Source: Gnetum montanum
Lineage: Eukaryota > Streptophyta > Gnetopsida > Gnetales > Gnetaceae
Assembly (NCBI GenBank): GCA_015680685.1
Contig: MNCI01016025.1
Coordinates: forward strand, 12,190 to 76,189
Direction of reading: 5' to 3'
Length of the DNA: 64,000 nt
Shown here piece after piece: positions 47,040-58,369 of the stretch. The notes beneath the pieces are model-generated. The model made no database searches and was not told where the DNA came from. It saw only the letters and a list, made by a program, of their open reading frames with translations. Both the position numbers and the translations under genes were made by a program. Position 1 is the first letter of the stretch, and every line of letters begins with the position of its first letter.

Positions 47040-48188
47040 CAATATGTCATCATTGGAGACAATACTCTCTGTAGACGCTCTTTTGATGGAGTATTGCTAA
47101 CCTGCATTAATAATGACCAAGTACAACAAATAGTTAGTGAAGTCCATGAAGGACTATGTGGGGGACATATAGCCCCACGAGCCATGGCCGCTAAAATCAT
47201 ATGCTTAGGATATTATTGGTCATACATGGAACGAGACTACCTCATCAAGGTTAAGACATGTGACACATGCCAACGTTATGTAAATCTAATACACATTTCA
47301 CAAACTAAATTGCATACTACATAGATCACTTGGCCATTCCAATAATGGGGACTAGACATCATAGGTCCCATCACATCTAAGTCTTCCGCAGGACATAGCT
47401 TCATCATCACCGCCACCAAGTATTTCACAAAGTGGGTCGAGGCTATTCCCCTATGAAAGATTACATCTTAATAGGTTTTTCATTTTATCTTGGATAACAT
47501 ATTAACCAAGTTTAGGCTTCCCATGACTATTGTGACCGACAACGGGCCACAATTTAGTAGTACCGAAACCAAATCTTTCTGTAGTAACCTTGGTATCAAG
47601 TAGTCTTTTTCTTCACCCTATTACCCACAAGAAAATGGTCAAGCAGAAGCAACAAACAAGGTGGTTATCAATCTACTCAAGAAGATGCTCAGTAGCAACA
47701 AAAAGTGATGGCATGATAAAATCCTCTATGTGCTATGGGCCTATCATACGACATGCAAAACAGCTACTGATAGGACATCCTACAGCCTAGTCTATGGATC
47801 TGAAGCAGTGTTGCCCCTAGAACTATAGATTTCCTCATTGTAGATGGTCCTCTCCATGGTTATAAATGAGACTCAACACAACAAGTCCAAGATCATGGAT
47901 TTAGACTCAGCAGAGGAGAAATGCATCCAGATGCTCGACACCATCGAAAGGTATCAAGACAGGCAGAAATAGAAGCATCATTACAACTTGCATCAACGAT
48001 CAATCAAGAAAGGAGACCTAGTTCTCAAAGCCATTCGTGAATCGGTGGGCAAATTCTCTGCATGTTGGGAAGGCCCTTTCCTAGCTGTCAACGAATACGA
48101 CAATAGAGCATTTAGGCTAGCAAACTTCAATGGAAACAAACACTTGAACCTAGTGAATCATATGTATCTGAAGCGGTACCACATCTAA
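47040..48188 (+). pseudogene. T1 integrase, to the end of pol
   Basis: The zinc-binding region is well kept: HEGLCGGHI...CDTCQRYV (H-H-C-C). In the core: GLDIIGPI (first Asp), TKYFTKWVEAIPL, TIVTDNGPQF (second Asp), SPYYPQENGQAEATNKV (Glu), WAYHTTCKTAT. The tail has GDLVLKAIRE, WEGPFLAVNEYDNRAFRL and ends LKRYHI at the TAA 48186-48188. Four or so stops (TAG, TGA) break it. No chromodomain is present, as expected for Tat. Confidence 0.88.
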
Positions 48189-48219
48189 ATGTTGACTCAG
48201 CTTAAATGCAAGGTAAAAA

Positions 48220-48560
48220 ACGTCTGCTACGATGTAAAACTGGCAATGTTGTACATGTCCACTATGACATAAAACTAGAATTTCTTACACACATATGCCA
48301 CGATGCTAAACTGGCAAAGTTTTTGACTGTCCACCATGACCTGAAACTGGCAAGGTAAGCATATGTCTGCTGAGATGCTAAACCAGCAAAGACTTGTCCC
48401 TGGTTCATGACATAAAATTGACACCCACAACATGGTTTTTTGGGACCATAAACTAGCTCTTCCATCATCCACTACGACAGAAAACTAGCAGGCTTCACTC
48501 CACTAAGACTTTAAACCGGGACCACAGTCTGCTAAGACTTAAAACCAGCAACAACGGTCA
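48220..48560 (+). repeat. T1 3' untranslated repeats
   Basis: Seven or more diverged copies of a ctacgatgtaaaactggca-like phrase at irregular 35-60-bp spacing. The core matches the 39215-39613 array. Confidence 0.75.
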
Positions 48561-49757
48561 ACCAAGAATCAAAGCTAGAATCCGTCAATAGATAATCCAT
48601 AAAGCAAGTGAGCATGATCACTCTTGCACTACATCCCTACTAGATGGAATGGGTAAGAGGTTGGAATAGACGTGACGCCGCTACCCCACTCGCATCCTAC
48701 TAATTCTTGGGATATGCCAAAAGGCATACTACTAATCCCTCTAATATGTTGCTATGAAAGACACTCTATAGTTGCAACTCCTGGGATCAACTTCACCGCT
48801 TGGGGCCCCAAAGAAACTATGGTCATCCATAGCCTCGATGGCCTCCACCCATCATCACCACCAAACTTTGGCTTAGTAGATTCATCTGACTGGTTCTTTG
48901 ACCAATCATTTGAGCAAGATGAATCTAGCTATTGACAGTGACTTCATGAATCATGGCATCAACATAAGAACCCTTGCTTCTTGCTACAGTCCCTTTTTCG
49001 TGGCCTATGCTCTCCTTTCCACTTTGGACAGCGCTTGTTTCAATAGCCTCCCCAATGATTAGGAATATTGCTTTTTCTTTTTGTTCCTTGTTATGTTTTG
49101 CAGGTTACTTGCCATGATGGCGTTGATCAAGAATGCATTCACTAGGAGGTGAGGTGTCACGGAGTTTTGAGGTGGTTGCTCAGACTATCCTAAATACTTG
49201 GGAGTGAAAATCCTACCTTTTCCCTCCATCAAACACCTTACTTCACATTCTCCTTCCTTTATCGTTATAACCACCTTTACCCTCTTCTTTGTTTGTACAA
49301 GATATGAACATATAATCAATTCTTTCACACCATCATATCCATGAACTGGCGTAACACAACTTGCCTAGTGGAATGTAAGTTGCACTAACAAAAATTAAAA
49401 AAATGGGCAAAGCTAGGCAAAATGGATGTAAAACAAGTCATCTAGGCCATACGGGCATAACATAACTTGTCCATGCAAACCCTTCATATGCAATATAGCA
49501 GCGTAACCTCTCACGAATACACCTGCCAAAGGATTCCTAATAACTTGTTTGCAAAAGTTTCCATTCACACGCTTGAGTCTTCCCTGAACCTCCCTCCTCT
49601 CACTTCTTTAAGATCCCTCCTATTCTCCTCCTCCCACCCTCGTGCTTCCAAGTTTGACATAGTGGCATCTGAGCAGTTGCTAACGAACGACATTGGTGTC
49701 TTTACCTCTTTGGTGTTTCGTATTCTTTGTTGATGTCCTTTGGATAAGCCCTCTAAA
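48561..49757 (+). other. T1 3' untranslated region
   Basis: Short ORFs at 48672-48935 and 49467-49733 show no recognisable domain. No gene is called. Confidence 0.5.
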
Positions 49758-49761
49758 CGTC

Positions 49762-49777
49762 AAAAAAGAGGGGCCAT
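49762..49777 (+). other. T1 polypurine tract
   Basis: An AAAAAGAGGGG-type purine run followed by CCAT directly precedes the 3' LTR (TGAAACAC). Confidence 0.65.
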
Positions 49778-50991
49778 TGAAACACCGTGAAAATTTTGAG
49801 GCCTCAATGGTTCAGCAAAATCTTGCAACTCAGGCAAGGATTTGCGACAAGTTGCAACTCAGCAAGTTCCCTTTTCGACTAAGGGTCTGTTATGCCACAC
49901 TATGCAACGCAACGTAATAGACTCCATAGAATAGAAACAAGGGAAGCACGGTGACAACACTTCAATTTTTTGCAAGTTTGCTATCTTACACTGAACTACA
50001 CTATGCTACGTAATGTAGCATGACGCGACGTAATACAAGCAACAACAAAGATAACACAATTCAAGCATCAGTAGTTCATATGTCACAATACGCTCTCTAG
50101 CGTATTACGGCATAACCGTAGAAAAGTTTGTTACCAAAGCTCCAGCAAAAGTAGGTTATGACACATTATGCTTCAAAGCGTAATGCAGCATAGCGCTGCA
50201 AACTTCAAACACAAACACATCCAGTCAACGACATTTTGTAGGTTCAAGACATGCATCATCTAAACCATGTTTTTCTCCTGACCCTAACCATATAAATACT
50301 CTAGTTGACAAGGATCAAAAGTTTGGGAAAAAATTATTTCTCGATTGGAAAAATTTTCTCCCTAAGAAATTCTCTTTCATTGCCAATTGTTGACAACTTT
50401 TGGCAAAGATTGACAAGAGAACAAAAGAGGATCAATGATCGTAAGAACATCGAAGGTGATTAGTAAGAATCTTTGATCAAAAATAGCCAGTTAATGGATA
50501 TTCTGCTTCGAGTCTGGCTCCCTTGCACCCAGATTGGCTAGAACAAGGTAGATCAACCTTTACTTGTTTTATCTTTAAATAGCTTTCCTGTTGTTGGCAC
50601 GTGCTTCATCTAAATCGAAGTCTACCTGTAATCATTGTATCCAACATATTTTGTTTATAAGCTAAATCCCAGATCTCGGGATTGCACACTCTCTAAATCT
50701 GGTTTCTTGCATCTTATCTATATAGATTTTGCAATCACTTTGAATTGTTTACATCGTTCTCGTTACCTTCGAGATTAATAATATTATATCTCCTCACTAA
50801 AATTTTCATTTTTGCCATCTGGTTATTACAAAATTTTACTGATTAAGTAAGTCCCTGTCTAATCGACAAAACCATTCAGGGGACCTCGGATTCATCTTCT
50901 CCAACACGGCCCTCGCACAAATCTGGGGTTGGAACTATGTACACGGAACTTCACTTGGTATTTCTAGTGACCGACATTTTTCATCGTTACA
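49778..50991 (+). repeat. T1 3' LTR
   Basis: TGAAACAC...TTACA, paired with 33965-35144. It is 34 bp longer, mainly because of an extra segment near 50155-50200. It holds a perfect 8-bp stem with 4-base loop at 50087-50106 (AATACGCT-CTCT-AGCGTATT), which is degraded in the 5' copy. Confidence 0.92.
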
Positions 50992-50996
50992 ATTCC
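50992..50996. repeat. T1 right target-site duplication
   Basis: ATTCC, identical to 33960-33964. Confidence 0.85.
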
Positions 50997-51161
50997 AACT
51001 TTTGATCAATAGACATAATCATATAACCCAATCGAACAAAGAAAGCTATCTAAATAAAATAAATATTAAGGCTAAAAGACTAGTCCTAGATTACATTTGT
51101 GATCACAAATGATACCTAAGTGAGGACCATAGGTAGGAGGACTACCATAGACCATTAAGAA

Positions 51162-53807
51162 ATGACAACGTCATGGAAGGGACCAACAACAACCATAATA
51201 ATAGCTCTAAGAGTAAGTAATTGAGGCCATCCATGCTACTATGTCCCTACATAAGAAACTCAAGGTGGGGTTTATTTGTCAAATATCCATTATACAAACA
51301 AAGCAATTCAGGTAAGATAATGTTTGAAGACCATGACTCAATCTAGTGGTCACACTCATAGAGGCCTACCTAGAAAAGGTCTATACTAAAAGAAATTCAA
51401 AACTTCATCCTTCAAAAATTGATTTTTAGACCTTTTCCAAAGATTCTACCAAAATAGATTAGAATGAAACTCCAAGGGTCTTTACTATGGCTCATTTTCT
51501 TCAATAATGGGGAATGGTGTATTGGAGAAACTTATCTCTTCTAGAGTAACTGATAAGAAGATGACATTTTTAATATCAAAGAAATTGTCATCCATTGCTT
51601 GATTGAAGCAATAACAAAGGCCCTCAAATTACCCATCATCGAAGCAAAGCTAGTAGAGTATCTACTTAGGCAAACCTAGAAGCAAAGAAAGTGTGGATTT
51701 AGCAATGTTATGGAATGGACAATAAGAAGTATGATACCCTCACTAAGGCGAAGAAAGCCTATTTTAAGATTGTAGCCTATCACCTTAGTCCAACAATGAG
51801 ATCAAGCAAGGAAACTACCTTTTCTATGATGGCATGTGCAACTCTATGGCAGAAATTTTTTAGTTAACCTACCATAGCTTATCTTCCTTGAAATAGGGAA
51901 GTATTTAAAGGAGAATAAGAAGGCTATGATGACAATCCATTTTCCATGCCTCATTAGAAAACTTTGTAAAAGGGAAGGAATAGACTACTATTTCAATGAT
52001 ATGGTTCATAGAGCTCTTATTGCATCATGGAAGGAAGTGATGAAATATGAAGCATCTACCAAGCTTCAAGATGAGGAACAACAACCACCACCATCACATA
52101 CAATATCAAGTACAACTTAAGAAATGTTTCTAGCTACAAAGCATTTAAGAAAATTTATAGAGTAGCAATTGCAAGAACAACAAGCCTTCGGAGTTGGTGG
52201 AGAATCATCAATGTACAAACTAACCATGAACCTTCTAAATAAGATCATAAGAACCATTAGCTGGCTAGGTGATGAGATGATATCATTGTTATCTTCACAA
52301 AAAACAAGGCATCTAATCACTCCAATCCTACTACCAGAGAAGTCACTGTGTTTGTACTAGGACAAGAATTCTTTGGAATTTTTGGAAATAAAGCAATCTT
52401 CTTTGTAATGCTAGAAGAAGGAGTGGGAGTAATAGTCCTGGTTATACCACACAAGGGCTAAGATGTGGTAGCATAGGTAATGGAAAATCATATTGAAGAG
52501 TTCTTAACTACTCTTGCTACATTTATCCTTGATGTTTCTACCATGGCAAATGTACATGCATTAGAAGAAGTAGGAAGTAGAAGGATGAGTGTAACCTAAC
52601 ATAAAGAACTATTGGAAGGACTGGTGTAAGTCGAGCAACTAGTTCTAGAGATTTTTGATCTTCTAGAAGATATATCAGCTACCAAATTGTAGCTACTAGA
52701 GATAAGGGACAAGCTCTTGATCATGAACACATAACTCAAGGACGCTAGTATTAACAATCAATCGTTGGCCACTAGTTTGCAGTACTTAGAGCCTAGTTAT
52801 AAGATCCTACCATTCTCAAGCCAAAACTAATTAAAGATGAAGCTTTTTAATAGCTTTATAAAAAATATCAAGATAGTAAAAATACAAAGATAATGATAAT
52901 ATTTGATGTATCACTATCAAAAGAAATTATGAATGTCACTGATTATGACCTCCATATGGTTTGTAAGAAAAATCTAGCGCTAATTTGAGATAACCATTAC
53001 CTATGAAATGCTAAGCAATAGAAGGATGAAATGGTGGAATACATTCACCACCAATAGGAATAGCTTGATAAGGTGAACCTAGACTTGAAAAGGTTGGCTA
53101 CAGAAAATAGGAATCTCTTGATGGAGAAGGTTTTTACCTTTCACCAGAAGACTATAATTGAGATTGTCACTTGGAAGAATGAGACACTAAAATATAAACA
53201 AGCTAAGAACAACTATAGGGCATAGATTGAGATGCTCAAGGAGCTCTATATTAAGGAGATGATCAAATGCATGGACTTTTTCAACCTTCAATATGAAAAC
53301 TTAGCAATGCTAATAGTATTGAGACTCAAATCAAAATTAGAAAAGTAGGTAACTAGTTCTTACCTTCTCTATGCGGTAGATTTCAAGCTTTAAAAAGAGA
53401 CTAAACAAAAATTGGAAGTGGCCAACATAATTCTTAAGGTTCTCAAAATAAAATTTACCAATCAAAGATCTATTGTTAAGAACTTGACCAAAAGAATAAG
53501 TGACTACCATCAGCTAGAAAGCCTCATATGTACCTTCAACATGGAACATAAATATTTCATAGTCTAGTTTGAAAACATGAAGGGGATTTTTTCTATACTA
53601 CTATTCTCATGGGATATTCTAGCACCAAGTCATCTAGGTGAAGTTACCTAGACCATTCACAATCAATGAGGGAAGGAAAATGTGAAGGTACTTATAGATG
53701 CCTTTCAATTTTTAGTAGTAGTACGGTATCCTAGGCCTCCATTAGAGTAGGGATGTGACAAAGGATCCTTCACATCATAGGAGCCTCCACCTCTAGGCAT
53801 GGTGTGA
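51162..53807 (+). pseudogene. A2 accessory gene (novel coiled-coil-like ORF)
   Basis: It runs from an ATG-rich start (51162 or 51173) to TGA at 53805-53807, about 880 codons with stops and frame changes. A4 has a homologue at 60715-63469 with the same beginning (Asn/Asp-rich, NNHNN) and an ending one codon away in pattern (FTS-E-P-G-M, stop). Shared blocks include DNKKYDTLTKAKKAYFKIV, MVHRALIASWKEVMK, and GGESSMYKLTMNLLN (52195-52240), which is GGESSMYYLTMSLLN in A4. The C-terminal half (VNLDLKRLATENRNLLMEKV and onward) has coiled-coil-like heptads. It sits where some Athila elements carry an env-like gene, but I see no signal peptide or membrane segment. Function unknown. Confidence 0.7.
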
Positions 53808-54034
53808 ATATTTCATTCTATTTCCATCCATCCAACAGGCACCTACTAATTTTTTCCAAAAAATGTCCAATCTCTTTGTACATTACACTCATTTTGTAAC
53901 TATGCAAAATGACACTCAAGAGTTATTTTGTTTATTAGAGTTGGTCCATCAATTTTATACTTCCCAAAATTTTATAAGAAACTCGATTCCATTTTTTTCA
54001 TTCAAGGATGAGTTCTCAATCAGTTGTGGGTGTA

Positions 54035-54705
54035 TGATGAAGCATCAATAAGTCAACTACATTGATGCATGTTCATCAATGTATCTCCATCAATGTGGCT
54101 CCATCAACACATCCCCATCGATGCATCTCAGGATGCATTGATGCATGTTCATCAATGTTAATCCTCTCGAAGCCTATACAAGTGCACAGACTAGCAACAT
54201 TTATAACATTGTTGATCAATTCCTTAGGAAAACTCTTGTAGTTTTCTTTTGTAGAATTTAAAGAAATTTTTCTATGAGTGCTCGCAAGATGAATTGAATT
54301 GATTATACAACATTTTATTCAAGCACAATATGTCCTTGGACATAGTTTCATGAACAGAAATAAATTCTAAATTTATTCTCTCCATTACAGTACTTGGAGT
54401 AGTTTAAGTTTACTTTTAAGCATGCTACTTTATACACAGTTTACTTTGTTTTGTACTCACACATTTCAAATCATAATTCATAAGTAACATGAGTATGACC
54501 ACTCCAAGTATAATATACTAACACTTTGTAATGCTAGCAATGAACACTTGGTATTCCCAGTAGTAAACACTTAGTAAATAAATACTGTTAGTATACATTC
54601 AAGATGTGTACAAAAAGTGGAAACCAATGCTCCATAGTTAGGATAGTGTGGTTATTAATTAGTAATATTAACTATTTTAATCCTTCCTTTAGTTAATCAT
54701 TTTTA
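54035..54705 (+). repeat. A2 3' LTR (truncated)
   Basis: It starts TGATGAAGCATCAATAAG after a gttgtgggtgta tract. U3 is expanded here by repeated atcaatg words and their complement (54050-54160). It matches the 5' LTR up to about 54700; the last 190 bp or so are missing where A3 begins. Confidence 0.75.
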
Positions 54706-54767
54706 TAAGTAATGATTTGAATAATTTTTCACTAGATCCTAGATAGCGCACACAACAACTAAAGTGT

Positions 54768-54785
54768 CCCTGGAAATGGTGCCAA
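54768..54785 (-). other. A3 primer binding site (tRNA-Asp type)
   Basis: Minus strand TTGGCACCATTTCCAGGG, three or four changes from the plant tRNA-Asp complement, next to the LTR end. Confidence 0.65.
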
Positions 54786-54788
54786 TTA

Positions 54789-55781
54789 TGATCAATGAGG
54801 TACCCCTATTCCCAACCATACAAATCACTAAGGAATTCACATGAAATCCAGTCAAATTTCATGGACCTATAGTTCTCCAATGCACTAATTCCTCTAGGAA
54901 GTGAAATGGGTGTTGATAATGTTCATTGTCTTCCCAAAAACACTTGTGAGGCTTAAGGGTATGGTTAAAGTGTAATTGAGACACATGATTTTTATCATTT
55001 TATGTTTTATGAGTTTAATCACCTACAACAAGAATGAAAGGTAGAGTAATTTAAGATTGAATTCATCTACTACCTAGCTATCCTAACACAAGTATCCATT
55101 TCCACTTTTTAGACACATCTTAAACATGTATAGCACTACTGTGCTACTAAATGTTAAGGGTTTCTGGATTACCAAGTGCTACACGTATGCTTAAGGTGGT
55201 TGTGCTTGTGTTCATTAACAACTAGAAATTAATTGCTTAATTGAAATGCATTAATGTAAAGTGCATAAATATTAAATGCATTAAGGAAACATTGATGTAT
55301 TCTTAATGTTGCAAGGATGATCAAAAGGATTCATTTTTATTCCCATCACACTACTATGCTCAGGTACATCAATGCTCAAACAAGATCTACACACACTCAA
55401 ACTCTTGTTGTGGCACTTAGAAAATATTCCAACTCTAGAGAAATTAAATTGCAAGAGCTTCACTAAGCTATGATAAAACTGATGAAAACTGTGAGCCCAA
55501 GTTTTATATTTATATGTCAACATATACCCCATGATATTGAATATTTGACATTGTGTCCTATGATCTAACATTAGGTATCTAATGTCAATACTTTGATATC
55601 AAATATCTAATATCAAAGCTAGTCAATTCATGGCTCATCACATTACCTAAGAGAAAAAATAATTTGTATTCCATAAATGAGTACCCACAATGTCTAACTC
55701 TTATTTCTAAGACAAGTACTAGAAGGTTATGATAAAAAAGACTAGGACACCTATGTTCAGAAAATATCCAAGCTCTCATCA
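54789..55781 (-). repeat. A3 5' LTR
   Basis: On the minus strand it starts TGATGAGAGCTTGG and ends TGATCA before the primer site. It aligns with A1's 3' LTR (8769-9607), including a TATAAATA box near 55505-55515. U3 carries many gatatc/tattagat words. Confidence 0.75.
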
Positions 55782-55899
55782 AGGCTTAATGTGTAAGAGG
55801 CATTCCTCAAGTAAGTTAACTAAAAGAGGTACATTTTGCATTCTAATATCATAAGTAAGCTAGATGTACTTTTAAACTAGTAAATTCTCATTGTAATTA

Positions 55900-56470
55900 T
55901 AAGCATAAGTTATTACATATCGATGTCAATGAACCTTTTGATGTAACTAGTTTTAATGGAAATAAATATTTATTTATTATTATTAATGATTATACTAGAA
56001 TACCATGGCTAACATGTATTAAAAAAAATATGATGTATTTAAAATTTTTTAAGGTATTTAAAAGTATGGTTGAAACTGAAACAAGGCTGAAAATCAAAGT
56101 TATTAGGACTAACAATGGAGGTGAGTTCACCTCAAATAAATTTTAGGAGTTATGTAGAGATTCAAGTATCAAGAGTTAGTTTTCATCAACTAGAACAGTT
56201 GAGCAAAATAGTGTCATAGAGTGAAAAAATAGAACTATACTCGAGATGATCCAACCAATGATGAATGGGAAGAATGTACCAAAGTATATATGGAATGAGA
56301 TACCCAAAACAACTATGTATATCATCAACATATGTTTAATAAGAGTGCATAATGGTAAGACTCCTTATCAAATGTGGTATGATACAATGGCTAATGTTTA
56401 ATATTTCAAAATTTTTCATAATAAGTGCTATATTAAGAATTAGGATAATGTTTGAAATCTATAGAGCTGT
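55900..56470 (+). pseudogene. C2 integrase
   Basis: HIDVNEPF, NGNKYLFIINDYTRIPWLTC (first Asp at HIDV or INDY), IRTNNGGEFTSNKF (second-Asp region, DNGG now NNGG), VEQNSVIE-KNRTILEM (Glu) and PYQMWYD. Several stops. The zinc-binding N terminus is absent. Confidence 0.85.
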
Positions 56471-56739
56471 TATGGTAATAATTTGTTTATTTGATATTCT
56501 ACCCATTCATAAGGTTATTGTTCCTCAAATATGAAAACATTAAATATTGTTGAAACACCTAATTTTAAGATTGATGAATTATCTACAGGTGCTAACAATG
56601 TGGCTAAGAAATGTATGAATTCAAATGAAGAAAAAAAACAATGATATTTTGACATCTAAACAATTTAATGACTATTAAAGAAGAGCACACCACCTTAGTT
56701 GATGAGGTAGAAATAGAGTAAGAGGCTATACCTAATGAT

Positions 56740-57640
56740 GGTTTGAGAAGAAAAATACAAAGATTCAAATCCATGATTTATATTCTTAGAACATCTCTTA
56801 GACAAAGAACAATAAGGAATAGAGCTAAAATAATGGATCATGAGTTATTACTATGTTTTCCTACTTTTTCCATTCCTCTAACTATTAAGGAGGCTCTTGG
56901 AAGTGAGGATTCAAAGAATGTCATGCATGAAGGGATGAAGCAAATTGTAAAGAATGATTTTTGGGAGCTATTCCCACACCTCAAATGAGCTAATATTATT
57001 GGAACCAAGTGGATCTTTGCAAATAAGTTAAATGAGCATGGTGAAGTAACTTGGAATAAGGTAAGATTAGTAGCTAAACACTTTGCTTAGATTGAGGGAC
57101 TTGATTATCAAGGTACTTTTACTCCAGTTGTAATACTAGAATCTATTAGAATGCTTTTATCTTTCAAAGCTTATCAAGGATTTAAGATCTACCAAATGAA
57201 TGTGCAATCAACTTTTCTAAATGGAAAAATAAAAGAAACAATGTTTACTAAACAACTAGAAGGATATAATGATACTAAAGAGCCAAATAATGTGTATCAC
57301 CTACACAAAGCTTTGTATGGCTTAAAACAAATTCCTAGGATGTGGTATGCTAAGATTGATTTCTATTTAGCTAAAAATGGCTATTTGAAGTCTTTTCTAG
57401 ATAGTACTCTTTATATTAAAAAGGATAATGCAGGATTTTTAGTTGCTCAAACTTATGTTTATACCCTAATGTTTGGAGAAACAATATCAAATTTAAATAA
57501 ATAATTCATTAAAGCTATGAAATAAAACTTTAAGATGTCTATGATATAAGAGCTATCTCAATTTCTAGGCCTTCATATTCAACAACTTCGAGATGACACC
57601 TTTATTTCTCAAACAAAGTATGTTCAATAGATGTTCAAGA
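56740..57640 (+). pseudogene. C2 reverse transcriptase
   Basis: MKQIVKNDFWELFPHLK, then after a TGA IIGTKWIFANKLNEHGEV and KVRLVAKHFA, then an open frame 57151-57504 with TPVVILESIRMLL, YQMNVQSTFLNGKI and LHKALYGLKQIPRMWYAKI. The catalytic YVDD box at 57454-57465 reads YVYT, so both Asp are lost. QFLGLHIQQL follows. Confidence 0.85.
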
Positions 57641-57879
57641 GTTTTGGCATGATAGAAGCTAAAACCTATGCAAATTCTCTTACCACATGTGTACATTGTT
57701 GAAAGGATAATAATAGAAATAATATTAATGCTATACTATATAGATCCATTGTGAAAAGCTTTGATTTTGCTACAACCAATAGGCCTAATATAGTTCCTAT
57801 AGTAGGCTCGATTTCTAGATAGCAGTAAGAATCAAAGAATCACACTTGGTTGTAGCCAATATAGTTTTACAATATCTAA

Positions 57880-58300
57880 AAGGCACAACTATTCATGAGC
57901 TATGGTATCAGTAAGATAGAACTTGTAAATTACAAGCATTTATGAATGTAGATTATGAAGGAAATAAAGATGACCAAAAATCCACTAGTGAAAATTGTCA
58001 ATTTCTAGTAATAGATTGATATTATGATTGAGCAAGAAGCAAAACTTTATTGCTCCATCTTTTGTTGAAATAGAATATGTTGCAACCACAAACTATTGCA
58101 CACAAATTTTCTAGATGAGGAAAGTATTAAAGCTTTACAGTATAGCATTCTCTGATCTAGTAATTATCTATTGTGATAATAATTCTACTATTTAATCTCT
58201 AAAAGTCTTGTGTTTCATGGTAAAACTGAATATATTGAGATTAAATATGATTTTCTCCAATATCAAATAAAGTTGGAAATAGTAAAATTATCATATATTT
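57880..58300 (+). pseudogene. C2 RNase H remnant
   Basis: VDYEGNKDDQKSTSENCQFL matches DADYAG..DRKSTSG..FLG of copia RNase H. After frame breaks, further weak blocks follow (IVIIILL.., KTEYIEI-like, near 58150-58260). Non-functional. Confidence 0.7.
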
Positions 58301-58369
58301 CATCCCAATAATATACAAAAGATATTATTAAAAAGGCTTAAAATAAAGAAATATCTCTATATCTAAGAA

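Larger units (their letters stand above)
33965..50991 (+). mobile_element. T1: 17-kb Tat-lineage Ty3/gypsy element with antisense gene
   Basis: LTRs of 1,180 and 1,214 bp are bounded by matching ATTCC duplications. Gag and protease of the Tat type, RT, RNase H plus a second archaeal-type RNase H, and integrase lie on the plus strand. Between protease and RT sits a 6-kb block with an eight-exon minus-strand gene. The second RNase H places it in the Tat group. It inserted into A2. The coding regions carry point stops and an RT deletion, but few frameshifts, and the block is less decayed than A2. T1 is visibly richer in CG-containing words than its surroundings. Confidence 0.92.
24877..54705 (+). 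mobile_element. A2: Athila-like element with accessory gene, split by T1
   Basis: 5' LTR, primer site, gag, PR, RT, RNase H and IN run from 24877 to about 32015. The 3' region is split at 33960 by the 17-kb T1 element and resumes at 50992 with an accessory gene and a truncated 3' LTR. Contiguity across T1 is supported by A4, where the sequences matching the left and right flanks of T1 lie next to each other (63540-63990, minus strand). Without T1 the element is about 12.8 kb. Stops break all domains. Confidence 0.8.
54706..55781 (-). mobile_element. A3: inverted 5' end of an A1-like element
   Basis: A minus-strand LTR with primer site and about 60 bp of leader is joined head-on to A2's 3' LTR. 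The leader matches A1's (for example gtgtgctaa near 586). The rest of the element is absent. The boundary with A2 is approximate. Confidence 0.7.
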
